A stretch of DNA of 64,000 bases from positions 2,279,728-2,343,727 of the forward strand of contig JAYKAV010002955.1 in assembly GCA_035582835.1 (NCBI GenBank), written 5' to 3'. Positions 1 to 11,300 of this stretch are shown here, in pieces. The position numbers and the translations under genes were made by a program. The DNA comes from Phoebastria nigripes (taxonomy: Eukaryota > Chordata > Aves > Procellariiformes > Diomedeidae). The notes below the pieces were generated by a model. It was not told where the DNA came from and searched no databases. It saw nothing but the letters and a program-made list of their open reading frames with translations. Within the stretch, counting starts at the first letter, position 1, and each line of letters starts with the position of its first letter.

Positions 1-3000
1 ATCCAGAGAAATACAAAAACCTCGCAAGGTTTTTATAGCAAATTGTCTACATGTCTAGGAGAAAAAAAATGAACATATTGTGGTTTTCTAGACATTCAAA
101 TTGGTTGCCTAGGTAGGATGGAGAGAAGAAATGTAAAAGAAAACTCAGGGTGAAGAAATGCCTCGAAATCTGCTTATGGGACACTGCTGTTGTCATCACT
201 GCTGGGAGTGAGCTCCTACACTGCAGAAGGCAAGTGTCCTGACAGGAAGATCTTTTCCTTGGTCTCCCTGCAAATATTACAGATGAAGTCCTGGCCCTGT
301 TCAAGTCACTGGGAGTTTTGCTAATGACTTCATTAGGACCACTGCTGTTTCATTCATAAAAGGCATCTTCCGAGCTCTCGTGCCATTACAGCGTCCTCCG
401 TCTGTCATCGGGCTGGTCTCCGTGAGTGAGGGACGAGCGGGTTCATCCTTCTTCCTCTAAATGCTTCATCGGCCGCTCCCTTGAAAACTGTAAATAAAGG
501 CCGCTGGGGATAGCTTTTCTGCTTGACCCCTCACCTGAAATGAAAATAAAGGTGGCTGAATTTCATCCTGACGCGGAGCTCCTTCCCGGGCTGGCTCTTT
601 CCCATAGCTGTTGACAGTTACCTGCCAAGCCCCACGGTTACCTTTGATTTTGCCGTAATGACATCTCAGTACTTAGGGTGGCTCTGGGACTGTAATCCTC
701 TCTGCAGCCTTAACCAATTTATGGGGTAACCTGAGACCAGGCTCTCGCTTCCCCATGATTTTGCCTCTTCTTAACACTCACCAAAGGTATCAACAAACTA
801 AATGCAAAGGGTTTATTTTATTGCATGCCCAGGGTTGGCAAATATCTGCATGCATACCTGCTGTAAATCTCTGCTTTTAGAGGGTAGCTGCATGCGCTTG
901 CCACATTAAAACTGCACAGTATTTTATTTCCCCAAAGTGTGCTGCTAAAACAAATGCTTTGTTAGCAATAACCAGGCAGTGCTCCAAGGACCTGTTAAGA
1001 GCAGCAGTGACGATTCAGCAAAGCGGGATTTATCCACAGTTTTGCCACAGATTTTCTGTGTGATCTGCAGCTTGCTTTGTCTCGGAGTGCTTCGTCTTTA
1101 AAATCCTTCAAGTCGAAGTCCTTTATCTGTCTCATGTGTTTAGACTGTAAGCTCTTCAGGGCCAGGGCTTTTTTTGTTGGCATAACAGCTTTTATAATAA
1201 CTCTCCTCTGATCTTTAGAGGACCTACCTGCGCCTGTGTAATACAGTTATAAAAGAGCAGTCTCAGCTTCATCGCAGTGAATGATCCTGGCATTAGAGGA
1301 GGACACGAGTCCTGATCCCTGCTCCCTAACCTGTATTAATTGGCTTTTCTAAAGGAAATCTCAGGGCAGATGATTTACACGGCGGCGGAAGTAGGAGGAG
1401 GATCCCCGGGGAAAGCAAACACTTGAGACTTCAAGGTGTGATGACTTCGGTGGCACACTTCTCTAATGACCATCTGATCCAGGAGGTGCCCGCTTCCTAA
1501 GCACAGATCAAAGACAAAAAGTGACTTCTGAAATGACATGCAACCACCTCTCACATTGCTTAAATTCTCTCCTCCTGGTAACGTTTGATCTCACTTTACT
1601 TTTCCTGTCACTGGAAGCAGGTGGTTGCTTTATTTTCCCCGACAAGTTTAGATAGGCTGAACAGCTAATGGCTGCAGTGGGAAAATCTCCCGGTTGCAGA
1701 CCCAGTCCAAACCTTGGTGCAGTCAATGGAAAGGCTCCTCTTCACTGTAGTCAGTTGTGGATGAGGTCTAGATGAGCTGATCTGGAGTGGTCGTTATCCT
1801 GCCAAACTTGCCTTTAAGAATTAGATGTGATTGTATTGCGAGGTGAGACTCAAGGAAAGTCCAGCTGGCTGAAACCCATGAGCTCCTCCAGACATGTGGG
1901 GATGTGACTTGAGGATTTTCGATGACACGCTATAAATGCACAGTCCCCCTATATTTATTGCTAGCAAGGACTCGTGCTTGTTGTTGTGGGCTCTATATGG
2001 TGGCTCCACTGACTGCTGGTGAAAACGTCAGGCAGTCGGCCACTGTGAGATCTGTGAGAAATGTGAGTGCAAGTGACAGGCGTAAGTCAAGCCAATGTCG
2101 TATTGTAAGCAGAGTTAAGTCAGATCAAGAGCCTCCCCGACACTTGGGTCACTTGCGTGCTCTGCTCTGAATTTCGCCTGTAATTCCAACGTGTCCGTAA
2201 CGCATGGTGCTGTTCTGCTCTACTCGTGTGAGCCTATCTCTAATTTTAACCTTCTCCTTCCAAGAAGAAAGAGAAGCAGAATTTACCTAACAGGCAAGCT
2301 CTTAACAAAGCCTTGGATATCTGATACACATAATGGTCCCAGAGGCATGTTTACTTTGGACTGAGTGAGTGAGTGAAAACCATTTTGGAAGGGCTTTTTC
2401 ACCTCTAGCGACTTAACCTAACGAGGAGAAAAGTGATGTGGTTAAAGGGCTATTTAAACAACGGCATTACTGAGCAGATTTAGGTTCTTCAACAATACAT
2501 ATATATATTTGCCTTACACAGGTGCATAAATATGCATTGATTTGTATCACAGGACACATCGCATAGACAGTGATGAGATTTCAGGCATCCTCTGCTGATG
2601 GATGCTTTTTTTGGGGGAACTGAGAGCAAACAGCTGATTGTTTCAGCAGGCTACAGTAGAACTGCCCAAAGATTTGGGACACCACCACTGAGTTCACCAG
2701 CTGCCCTTGTCTTCTGCGGAGAGGAGTGTCTGCGCAACAAGGAGTTTGACTTTGAGGGCTCAGTCCTGTAAGTGGCTGGAAGAGAGTTACAGGCACCTCA
2801 GATTTAGGCTGAAGGATGCTGCTTATTTCTGATCACAAGATGCCATAAATGCCCCCACCAATTTATCAAGAAAACTGGAGAGAAGCATGAAATAAATAAC
2901 TCCATGGGAAACCTTCCCATGCTGGTCTGCTGCACTGCTACGAAAGTTCATGTTTTTAGACCCAAATGGATGACTGACCTCATGCTGACAGAATGGGCTG

Positions 3001-6000
3001 TCAACACTTGTCCCTTGAAGAAGAGTCTCCCCTTTGCGCTTTGTCTCCTCGTGGTGATAACCTGAATGGAGATTCACAGATTACGCCCTGCCTTTTTCAC
3101 ACGATGGGGGTCCTGCTTACCGATTGCTTCCCTCTTTCAACATCCTCACGGGGGCAATGAATCTTATTCCCAGCCCAAAGAGCACATGTCAAGAGCTGGG
3201 TTGACAGGGAGGTATGTCCTCCTTGGCCATGTTTTCTTGCATTGAATTGTTAATAGCTGAGATGGTTCACCTGAACCCTGCCAGTACCCAGTGCAGCGCC
3301 TTGCACAAGAGCAATGCAGGCTTAGATAGCACCGTTGCCATTTCGCAAGTGGAAAAAGACAGCAAATACAGGAAGTTAGGACCAAATTGAGGTGAAATTC
3401 ATCTCTGTGTCACGTCCTATATGCTACTGCAGTCTTACTGAGGCTATGAGATAGACTTTCCAGAGGTACATAGGTACCTCTAAGCACAGGGAAATGTCCA
3501 GCAGGATATTGGGAAGGAGCTGCACAGATCAGGTACACAAATCTCATTGTTTTACATTATAATTAAGGTCCTTGACTTTAATTTAAACTCTTCCCCTCTG
3601 ATTTTAAAGGACCTGAACTTAGCTACCACGCATTTGGGCCCATTGGAAAGTTCTCCCAAGGTGCTACTAAAACACATAATTGTCTGTCTTCGACAGTCTG
3701 GTCCTGGCTGGCTTGTTGTAATTTCCTTGTATCCATGCACATAGCATGATGTGGAGAGGTCAAAAGCACCAGCACCTTCTGAAAACCTCCCTGGATGTTT
3801 GGGGTGATCACTGCCTTGAGAAACAGTGGCACTTCCATTCAGGTACGTGGTTTAGGCTCCTGACCCTGGGAATCTCAGCCGTCGCCTCCCTGGAGTGTTG
3901 TGAAAATTAATTATTTAAGAGCACTTTTCTCCTGCAGGTGTTTATAGCACAGTGTTGGTCTTCAGCATTAACTTCTGTCTTAGAGATGTGCAGACAGCTG
4001 CACAGGCAGCAGCCATGCAGGGTACAGCAAGCCCTCTTCAATGAACTGCTCCTAGGGCGGGGAAGCTTTAGGAAAACATATGGAAGTATGTAGTTGGGGG
4101 AAGGTGGGGAGGAAAAGGCACAGGAAAAGCTGCCTGGTCAAAAAATTGCTAACAAAGCAACCCCATGGCTGAGATTCACAGGTAACACTGAAGTGCCCGG
4201 TGCTGCTTTGTGTAACCCAGCAGAGCCTGAATGATCATGCAGTGGTTAATGCTGTAGGGAAGGGGCAATTCCAGCTTATGTGAAGCCAACACAATATTTC
4301 CATTCACTCCAGTTCAATGTCTCCCTCCTGGTGCTTCTCATGTGCAGCCCACACTGAGCACTGTGTGCGGGGATGCCAGGGGAGGGATCTGACATGCAGG
4401 AGCATCCTTCTGCCGAGTTTCCTTGTATTGGGGGGCTCAAGAGAAATCTGGGACCATTGCAGGGAATTGGTATTGCAGGAGAGATAACGGCACTGCAGCC
4501 CACAGGCGTCTGTGAAGGAAGTTTAAAANAAGTCCGTATGTATAAAAACACTTAAAAAAAAGGCATGTGGCTGGTTTACTTTTTCTCCATATCTGAATTA
4601 GCAACGAGGAGGCAGATAAGCTCTCTCAGAGGTAGAGGAAGATGAGAGCTGGGAGTTTGGTTCCTACCCACTTCTAATTGGGATTATGTTGCCAATTATC
4701 AGCCCCATTGTTTGGTATTTGGGAAGAAGAAATGGGAAGCTGAACAGCAGTAGTGGGCTGCTCCTGCATGAACTCTCCTGGCAAAATGCCTTTTAATTTC
4801 ATGTGAGCTGCGCCTGCGAGAAGACGGAAGGATCAAGCCATCATCAAGGAAGATTAGGATTTGGAACCAGGTTTTGGAAATTGTCTCCTATCTCAGTAAT
4901 GAATCAGACACCTTAGGTGAAATTCAGATCCTACTGAATAAGCATTTTGTTTTTTGAGTTTAGCAGGGCCAGGATTTCACCCCTAACTTCAAATATATCC
5001 AAACACTGCTGTGCCTGCAGCTTGGAGCTAGTTACCAGTGGTACATCCTAAAATTGTATCTGTCTCATTTATACTAGTCTTGTACGACCTCATTCTCCTC
5101 CCCCTGTAACTGATGGGAGTTCAGATGCTGAGTTCAAGATGATGGCACTGTCCCTGCTTTACCGTGCAGCTTTACAGAACACCGATATTTTAAAAGTGAA
5201 TCTTCTTAATTTATGTTATTCCTGATAATTTTAGAGTGCAGACTTGGTTTCATTTACATGAGAAATAGGATCCATTTTCCCTGCCCTGGAAGGAAGACAC
5301 TCTCAAGGGCTTACTGATATTTGTGTGTTTGACTTTAAGGCAGAAGTTTGTTCCTAATTAATTGAATAAGTGCTTTAATCCCTGGCCTGAGGGCTTCCCA
5401 TAGAGCATTAGCTGTATTAAGAAGGAAATGGAGTGTAATCCCTTTAATATAAGCATAGGAGAACACGAGAGTTTCACATTTCTGGAAATAATTTCTTTCC
5501 TTGTTGCATTATTTATTCTAATATTAATTTGTATATAATAGTGTGGGGACGAAGGGCTTCTCCTTCTGCCTGACTCCAGTGCTGAGCTGTTAGCAGCACA
5601 CGACCCTTGCCAGAGCGTTAGCATCCTCGGGCTCCAGTTATACACTGGTGTGTAACAGGGTTCAAAGAGAAATAACTCTAGAAATTCAGCTCATTCCGAT
5701 GGTGCTTGTGAACCCAGGTCCGTGACCAGCTCTCCTCTGTGGAGGATCCTGGAACAAAGATGTCATCTTTCTGACTCATGTGTCATCACCAGCATTTACT
5801 ACTATTTGCGTTACTGTAGTGCCAGAGGATCTCGTTTCTGAACCGATAGCCAGGCTCATGTGTAGCTACAGAAATTGGACTCTTGGATAAGATTCAGCTG
5901 ACCAAACTCAAGCTTTCTGAGAAAGCAGTTTATTTCATCCCCAAATACATATCTACATTGGTCACATGAATTGGGCTAAATGAGCCAGGAAGCCCGGAAG

Positions 6001-6190
6001 GCTTCAGAGGAAAGTGTCCTCTTTGTGGACATCTAAAATTAGGTGAGATTAGTCTTGGATGAGGTGGACCCAAACCTGGCTAATGTTTGACATTTTTTAA
6101 AGAGTAAATACTCTTCACTGGTTTGCTGTTCCTGTCCATTCATGGGACAGAAGACTAAATCTGAGCATCCCCTGCTGTCTTATGTTGCAG
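1..6190. other. intergenic DNA, no gene recognised
   Basis: No open frame here has splice signals or a protein motif that I recognise; the ORFs are short (under about 95 codons) and overlap on both strands. The stretch is mixed AT-rich and GC-moderate unique sequence. AATAAA hexamers near 493 and 545 could belong to the 3' end of a gene to the left, but no coding sequence supports this. By human synteny the next gene to the left would be expected to be FOXI3; it is not seen in the window. Confidence 0.5.
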
Positions 6191-6319
6191 GTCATCAGAG
6201 GAAGGGGGCTGCAACATCTGGATGGGACAGTTCAGGTGTACTTGGCNGCCCTCCAAGACCAAGCGGAGATCCCTGCCTGCCCTATTTCTGCAATGTTTCC
6301 CACCCCTCCATGCAGTGAG
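6191..6319 (+). other. candidate upstream exon of the TEX37-like gene
   Basis: A possible first coding exon. An acceptor-like TTATGTTGCAG ends at 6190 and a donor GAG|GTAAGG lies at 6320. An ATG at 6293 opens a nine-codon frame (MFPTPPCSE) that ends exactly in phase 0, the phase needed to join the exon at 8302. One N sits at 6247. This is inferred only from splice signals and phase, and the peptide has no recognisable similarity. The alternative is that translation starts at the ATG at 8320. Confidence 0.22.
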
Positions 6320-8301
6320 GTAAGGATGATGTTTTCTTCCACTCCCCACAATGCATCCACAAAGTGGGTCCTTTCCTCTGCTGTTTCCCCATCTTTTGCT
6401 CCCATCTTTATCTTTAGCAGGTGCTGGGGAGGCTTTGAGAGCTCACAAAGGGCAGGCTTTGTCCCTCTCCTGGCCATATGTCCCCCTCATGGCTGGCTGC
6501 AGCTGAAAGAGCNGATAGCAGCTCCCCAGCTATGACTGTGGGGTGGCTTCTCCTCCAAGAAGCCCTCACCCCACACCTTCATGGGGAACCGCCTCCCACC
6601 AAGGCCTCCAGGGTTCTGGAGCACGGGTGTCTCACAAAGGGACAGAGGTTTCCCTTGTCCCTGGAAACACTGTGGCCACACAGACGCTGGTGCGTCCCAT
6701 TGCACACGTACCCTATCCCAGGTGGGGACACTTGTGTTTGCCCCCCAGCTGGCTCTGGGGCTGGTAGTGGTGGGGTGCTGCCATCTCTTCTCTGCTGGGT
6801 CCCACCAAGCTGCATCCCCTGAGGTGTCCAGCTCCGTACGTGCTGGTTGCTGGGCTGGATGGGTATGTTTTGCATTGCTGAAGTTGGATGAAGTCAATCA
6901 TACTCTAACTGCCAATTTGGGGTGCACAGGGGTCCAACAGCCCCAGCTGAATCCCCTTCCTCCTGCCAGTACTCAACTCCAGGTCTCTAGATCCCTTATC
7001 CCTTGGGGCGGTGTGGAGGAGAGGATCTGGTTTGCTGGTTGTTAACTGAGTGACTTCTGGTCCAGGTTCCTGGCTCACCATGGTGGACACAACAAGATAA
7101 ACAGTGTACTTGAAGGTGAAGTACACACGGGACTCTCTTCCTCACTGGTATTTGAGTAATGGGTTGGCAGGGTCTGCCAGACTGGGAAGATAATAGGAGT
7201 TGGTGACAACAAGCTTCTGGGTCCTGGCCAAAGGCAGCCACTGGTCTGGGAAGCCCAGAGGGGGAAAAGAGTGAAATGTTAGAAAAAAGGAATGAGAATA
7301 TAAAATATATTCTTGCCCATAATGGGTGACATTGTTGGCAAGGCACGAGGAGTCCTCCCTAAGGTGCTGTGCACTTATGGGTTCCTTTTTATCACACGAG
7401 GCGTGGGAGCGCAGACCCGTGCCTTGGCTGGCCAAGCCACCCCTGCATGGTAGACATGTTCATGTAGCAATGGAGATCACAGTAACACCTTCAATTACCG
7501 CACAAGAGCTCATCTCTCCCAGCCCTCTGCCATGCATTGACAAGTTAGCATATTTAATGCTTTAGCATAAAAACAGCTCTCTTGGGTCAGCCTTAAGGCT
7601 CATCTCACCCGATTTCCTGGCTCCAGCAGTGCCCATGGTGGATGCCGAGGGAGGAGCACAGGAAACAAGACGTGCACATAGTCCTTCTTCCCTAAAATCC
7701 TCTCCCCATCTCCATCAGTTTGCACTGCTGTGATTTTTGGTGTTAGGGCAGGTGTCACTGGCTTAATATCCCTTGGCAGAGTTTTCCTCCATAATCTTTC
7801 CAACTGCTTTGCAGAATGAGTATTGACATTAGCCAGCACTTAACTTTAAATATGTGATAAGCACATGGGAAATATTACTGAAATAGGAGACGGAAGCACA
7901 TGCTGATTTAAGCTGAGTGACACTGGACCTCAGCAGCTGATCAAAGTATTTCAACAGCTTTATATTAGTGGTCTGCCCGGGGGCATTTGAGCAGTCAGAG
8001 GAGGCTTGAGAAAGGCAGGAGGAAGGTGTTTGTTGCAAGGGACCGCCTGGGACAAGAAGACCCCCAAAAACCATTGCCAAAAGAGCGCAGGACCTTCCTG
8101 GCCACCCTGCTTGGGGCTCGACTGAGCAAGGGGTTGCCCCTCTTGGACTGGCCCCAGGTGGCTCAGGGGACAGAGGCTGCGCCCAGAAGAGCAGCTCATC
8201 CTCTCCTGAGCTACGAGGGAGCATTTTGGGTTTGTATCACCACTTTTGAAGGCTTCCCCCAAATCCTAGCAGCTCCTTGTGTTTGCCTCCTCTCATTTCA
8301 G
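6320..8301. other. intron or upstream region
   Basis: No coding exon is supported here. Several GC-rich open frames overlap on both strands at 6480-7040 and 7960-8300, but they lack recognisable motifs. A frame stays open from 7987 into the exon at 8302, so a 5'-extended exon cannot be ruled out. An old CR1-like fragment lies at about 7590-7700. Confidence 0.4.
7585..7700 (-). mobile_element. old CR1/L3-like LINE 3' fragment, reverse orientation
   Basis: Read on the minus strand, the stretch resembles the 3' end of old amniote CR1/L3-type LINEs, with the pattern 'gatac-ggg-tagat-gacctt-g-ctgaccca'. Here it appears as GGGTCAGCCTTAAGGCTCAT followed by a block like 'ctggctccagcagtgcccatg' that belongs to the same family type. 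The copy is short and strongly diverged. The match is from memory of the family pattern. Confidence 0.4.
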
Positions 8302-8394
8302 CTGCCTGTGTCACTGGGCATGTACAAGAGTTTGTACAAGAGAGACTACCGGTGGTGCGAGGAGTACAAGCCACCCAATGAGGAGGATGCACAG
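8302..8394 (+). CDS. TEX37: TEX37-like gene, coding exon 1 (first certain exon)
   Basis: The acceptor TCTCATTTCAG ends at 8301 and the donor CAG|GTACCG follows 8394; the exon ends in phase 0. The ATG at 8320 aligns with the internal methionine of the human TEX37 YxxY region, so a further 5' exon may exist (candidate at 6191-6319). The exon encodes the aromatic and basic stretch MYKSLYKRDYRWCEEYKPP, followed by NEEDAQ. Confidence 0.6.
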
Positions 8395-11300
8395 GTACCG
8401 TGGGCTTTTCCTTGCTTGGTTCTTTAGCCCGTGGTGCCAGTTCCTTTCTCGTGGCTACAGGGCAGCAGGGGATGGGGTTGGTGCCGAGGGGGCAGGAGAC
8501 ATGGTTGCCATCTGCACTGGCAGGGTCTGCTTTGGTCCCCACCGCTGTGACCCACCAGCAGGTCACATCACGCCCAAATGCCCTTGGCTTGTGTCCCCAT
8601 CCCTTCTGCGGGAAATCCCCCTTGTGCCCTCCGGTAAAGCTGTTTGGGGCGGGCGATGCTAATTACACTCATTAAGTCAGGGCTCTAACGACTGCTTGCT
8701 GAACCGGCGCCTAAGCCTTGGACTCCTATTGCTCCCTGTGGGGCTGATGGAGTGCGTCAGAATTAGACCCATCCCGGTACCGCCTTGAGGAGGGCGATTG
8801 CATTTGCGATGGAGATGTCTCCTTGCCCTGACACGGGCCTGAGAAGACTTCTGCGGGGAAGCTGAGGTTGTTTTTTTTCTAATCTCCTTGCAGTGCGAGC
8901 GACCCCCTGAGCTATTTAATCTGATTTGCCTCGCTCTGCCTGCCCTGGCTTAATTGCTTGTGGCAGCCTGGTGGGGACAGCTGCGGTTTGCACTGGGCCA
9001 CTGCGGAGAAGTGGCGGGGGGCATGTTCGGTTGCTAAAGTGCTTTGGGCTCGTATGCTCACGAGAGAGGAAAAAAAAGTTCAGGCTGGGGAGGAAAAAGG
9101 GGGGGACAACAACAGAGAAGTCATTGTGTGAAGGTGCCCGCTAGGGCAGAGGGACTGTCTGTGGCCACCGCTGCCATACTCGCCTGGGCAGCAGCCTGGG
9201 GAGCCCTCTCCTCTCCNNNNNNNNNNNNNNNNNNNNNNNNNNNNNNNNNNNNNNNNNNNNNNNNNNNNNNNNNNNNNNNNNNNNNNNNNNNNNNNNNNNN
9301 NNNNNNNNNNNNNNNNNNNNNNNNNNNNNNNNNNNNNNNNNNNNNNNNNNNNNNNNNNNNNNNNNNNNNNNNNNNNNNNNNNNNNNNNNNNNNNNNNNNN
9401 NNNNNNNNNNNNNNNNNNNNNNNNNNNNNNNNNNNNNNNNNNNNNNNNNNNNNNNNNNNNNNNNNNNNNNNNNNNNNNNNNNNNNNNNNNNCCTCTCCCC
9501 TCCTCCTGCCCCGGGGAGCGCTCCGGCTGCCAGCAGCCTTCATTAACGGTCCCGCTCGGGGCTCCCGCTGTTCTCCGGGGCTGGTGAGCACTTCCCGGGC
9601 AGCCCCAGCCTTAGGTGGCTGCTCCGCTTCCAGGAGCTGAGATTCCTGGCTGGGAGGGCAGGGTTTAACCCCTGCCTGCTGGAGCACAGTTCCTAAGCTG
9701 TGCGTCTCAATTTGTTTTTCTTTTCTGTTTTTCTTTTTTTTTTTAATTTTTTTTTTTTTTGAAGGCTGCACGCTTCCTGTGGAGGTCCCGATGTATTTTG
9801 GGAGATAAAAAGGGAGGGAGAACCTGAGATATGTCTGCTTTCCTTGGGTTGCAGCTCTCTTTGACTCTTTATTGCCTCTTTATTAACTCCCAAGGCCTGC
9901 AGAAGAAAGCTGTCCCACAGGGTAGCATGATGGTGAGGTACTCGGGAAGCCCAGGTTTCCCTCTTAGCCCTGCTAGGATTTGGCTTTATTTTAAGAGGAT
10001 AAAGTCTCTTTAAAAATTGCGGTGTTTTTTTCTCTGTGAAATTTTGGAGGGTAGCCTGCTCCCAGGGGGAANGTGGGGAGCTCCTTGGGTTAAGGCAGAA
10101 AGCACTGGCTGGTGAGCCATCCCCACCGTGGGCTGCTGGAGGCTCCTGTCCCTCTGAGATGCCTCATGAGGAGCTCTGGGCATCCTCGATGGGGGAAGCC
10201 CCCAGATACAGGTAGCTGCCATAGCNCTGCAGCCTCCACCTGCCCTACTCAGCATGACGAAGGAGAAGCCACCTTGGGGAGAGCCCTGAGGACCTTGGAG
10301 GTTGAGGGACAAATAGAAACCCATGGAGATCCAAAACAATGNTGGACAAACCCCATGAGGATGGTTCTTGCTGGCCCCAGCACCCTAGCAGAGCTCACAG
10401 CAGGANAGTCTCTTTCTGAGCCCCTAGAAAGGAGCAACTAGCTCATGATGGAGCTGTAGGGTACAGCTGAAGAGGCTGGAGCCAGCAGACCCCCCAGAGC
10501 AGCCATGCCAGCAGCCCCATTAGCCCTTCCCCGACACGAACCTTGGAGCTGTTGCCTCTCCCACCAGCAAACCACTGCTTGTGGCAGGGCTCCCTCCCTC
10601 CCTCCTACTGTCCACCTGGGGCCCAACAGAGTCCCAAGCCATAAGATGGGCAGAAAGAGGAAGCTGTGATGGTCCGTGCATTTTTAATGACAGTTATGGA
10701 GCTGCTTTGTGGCCGTTGTGTCCCCAGGGGTGCTGACCCCACCAAAGCCCAGGCTTTCCCATGGGCAGGTAGCGTTGCTTGTTGATGCTTTAGCAACTGG
10801 CCTTCCCACTCGCTGCCTCTCCCTTCACATGGGCCTTCTTTCCGCAGAAGCTGCAGATTGCAGACTCCCAGCTAAAAGCCAAGGAGTTTGCCGTACCCCG
10901 GGAGGCGCAGGCGATGACCTACAGCAACAGCGCTGTCTGGCAGGGGAGAGAAGTCATCCCAGCACCAAGCACCAAAGCCAGCAGTCGTGCTGATGACGGA
11001 GGAGGGAGAAAGCCAGAAGGTAGCGCCTCTGGCCCCAAAGCCTTGCAGCAGAGAAAGCACTTTACTTCAGTCCTTCCCACTGCAGAAAGCTACCTACCAA
11101 AGTACTACCCTGCCACCGAACTGGCAGCAACCCAGGCAGAGAAATCGGAGAGGCTGCAGGCTCTCGCTGAGCCGGAGAANGAGCTGTCTTATTGCCAGCA
11201 TCTTCCAGCTGCTGCTCAGACTGCTGGAACAGCAGGTAATTCCCCCGCGCTGGCGCCGGCCACTCACGAACAGCTGACTGGCCGTATCCAGCTACCCAAG

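Noticed and set aside
6478..7045. Cluster of open frames on both strands (up to 154 codons)
   Set aside because: Antiparallel overlapping frames in GC-rich DNA, W/P/G-rich, without splice logic or motifs.
7987..8427. Long 5' extension of the exon at 8302 as a single 146-codon frame
   Set aside because: A good acceptor lies at 8301 and the upstream peptide has no similarity; retained only as a remote possibility.
9044..9771. 198- and 216-codon frames on both strands
   Set aside because: Both run through the 275-base N gap, so their length is an artefact.
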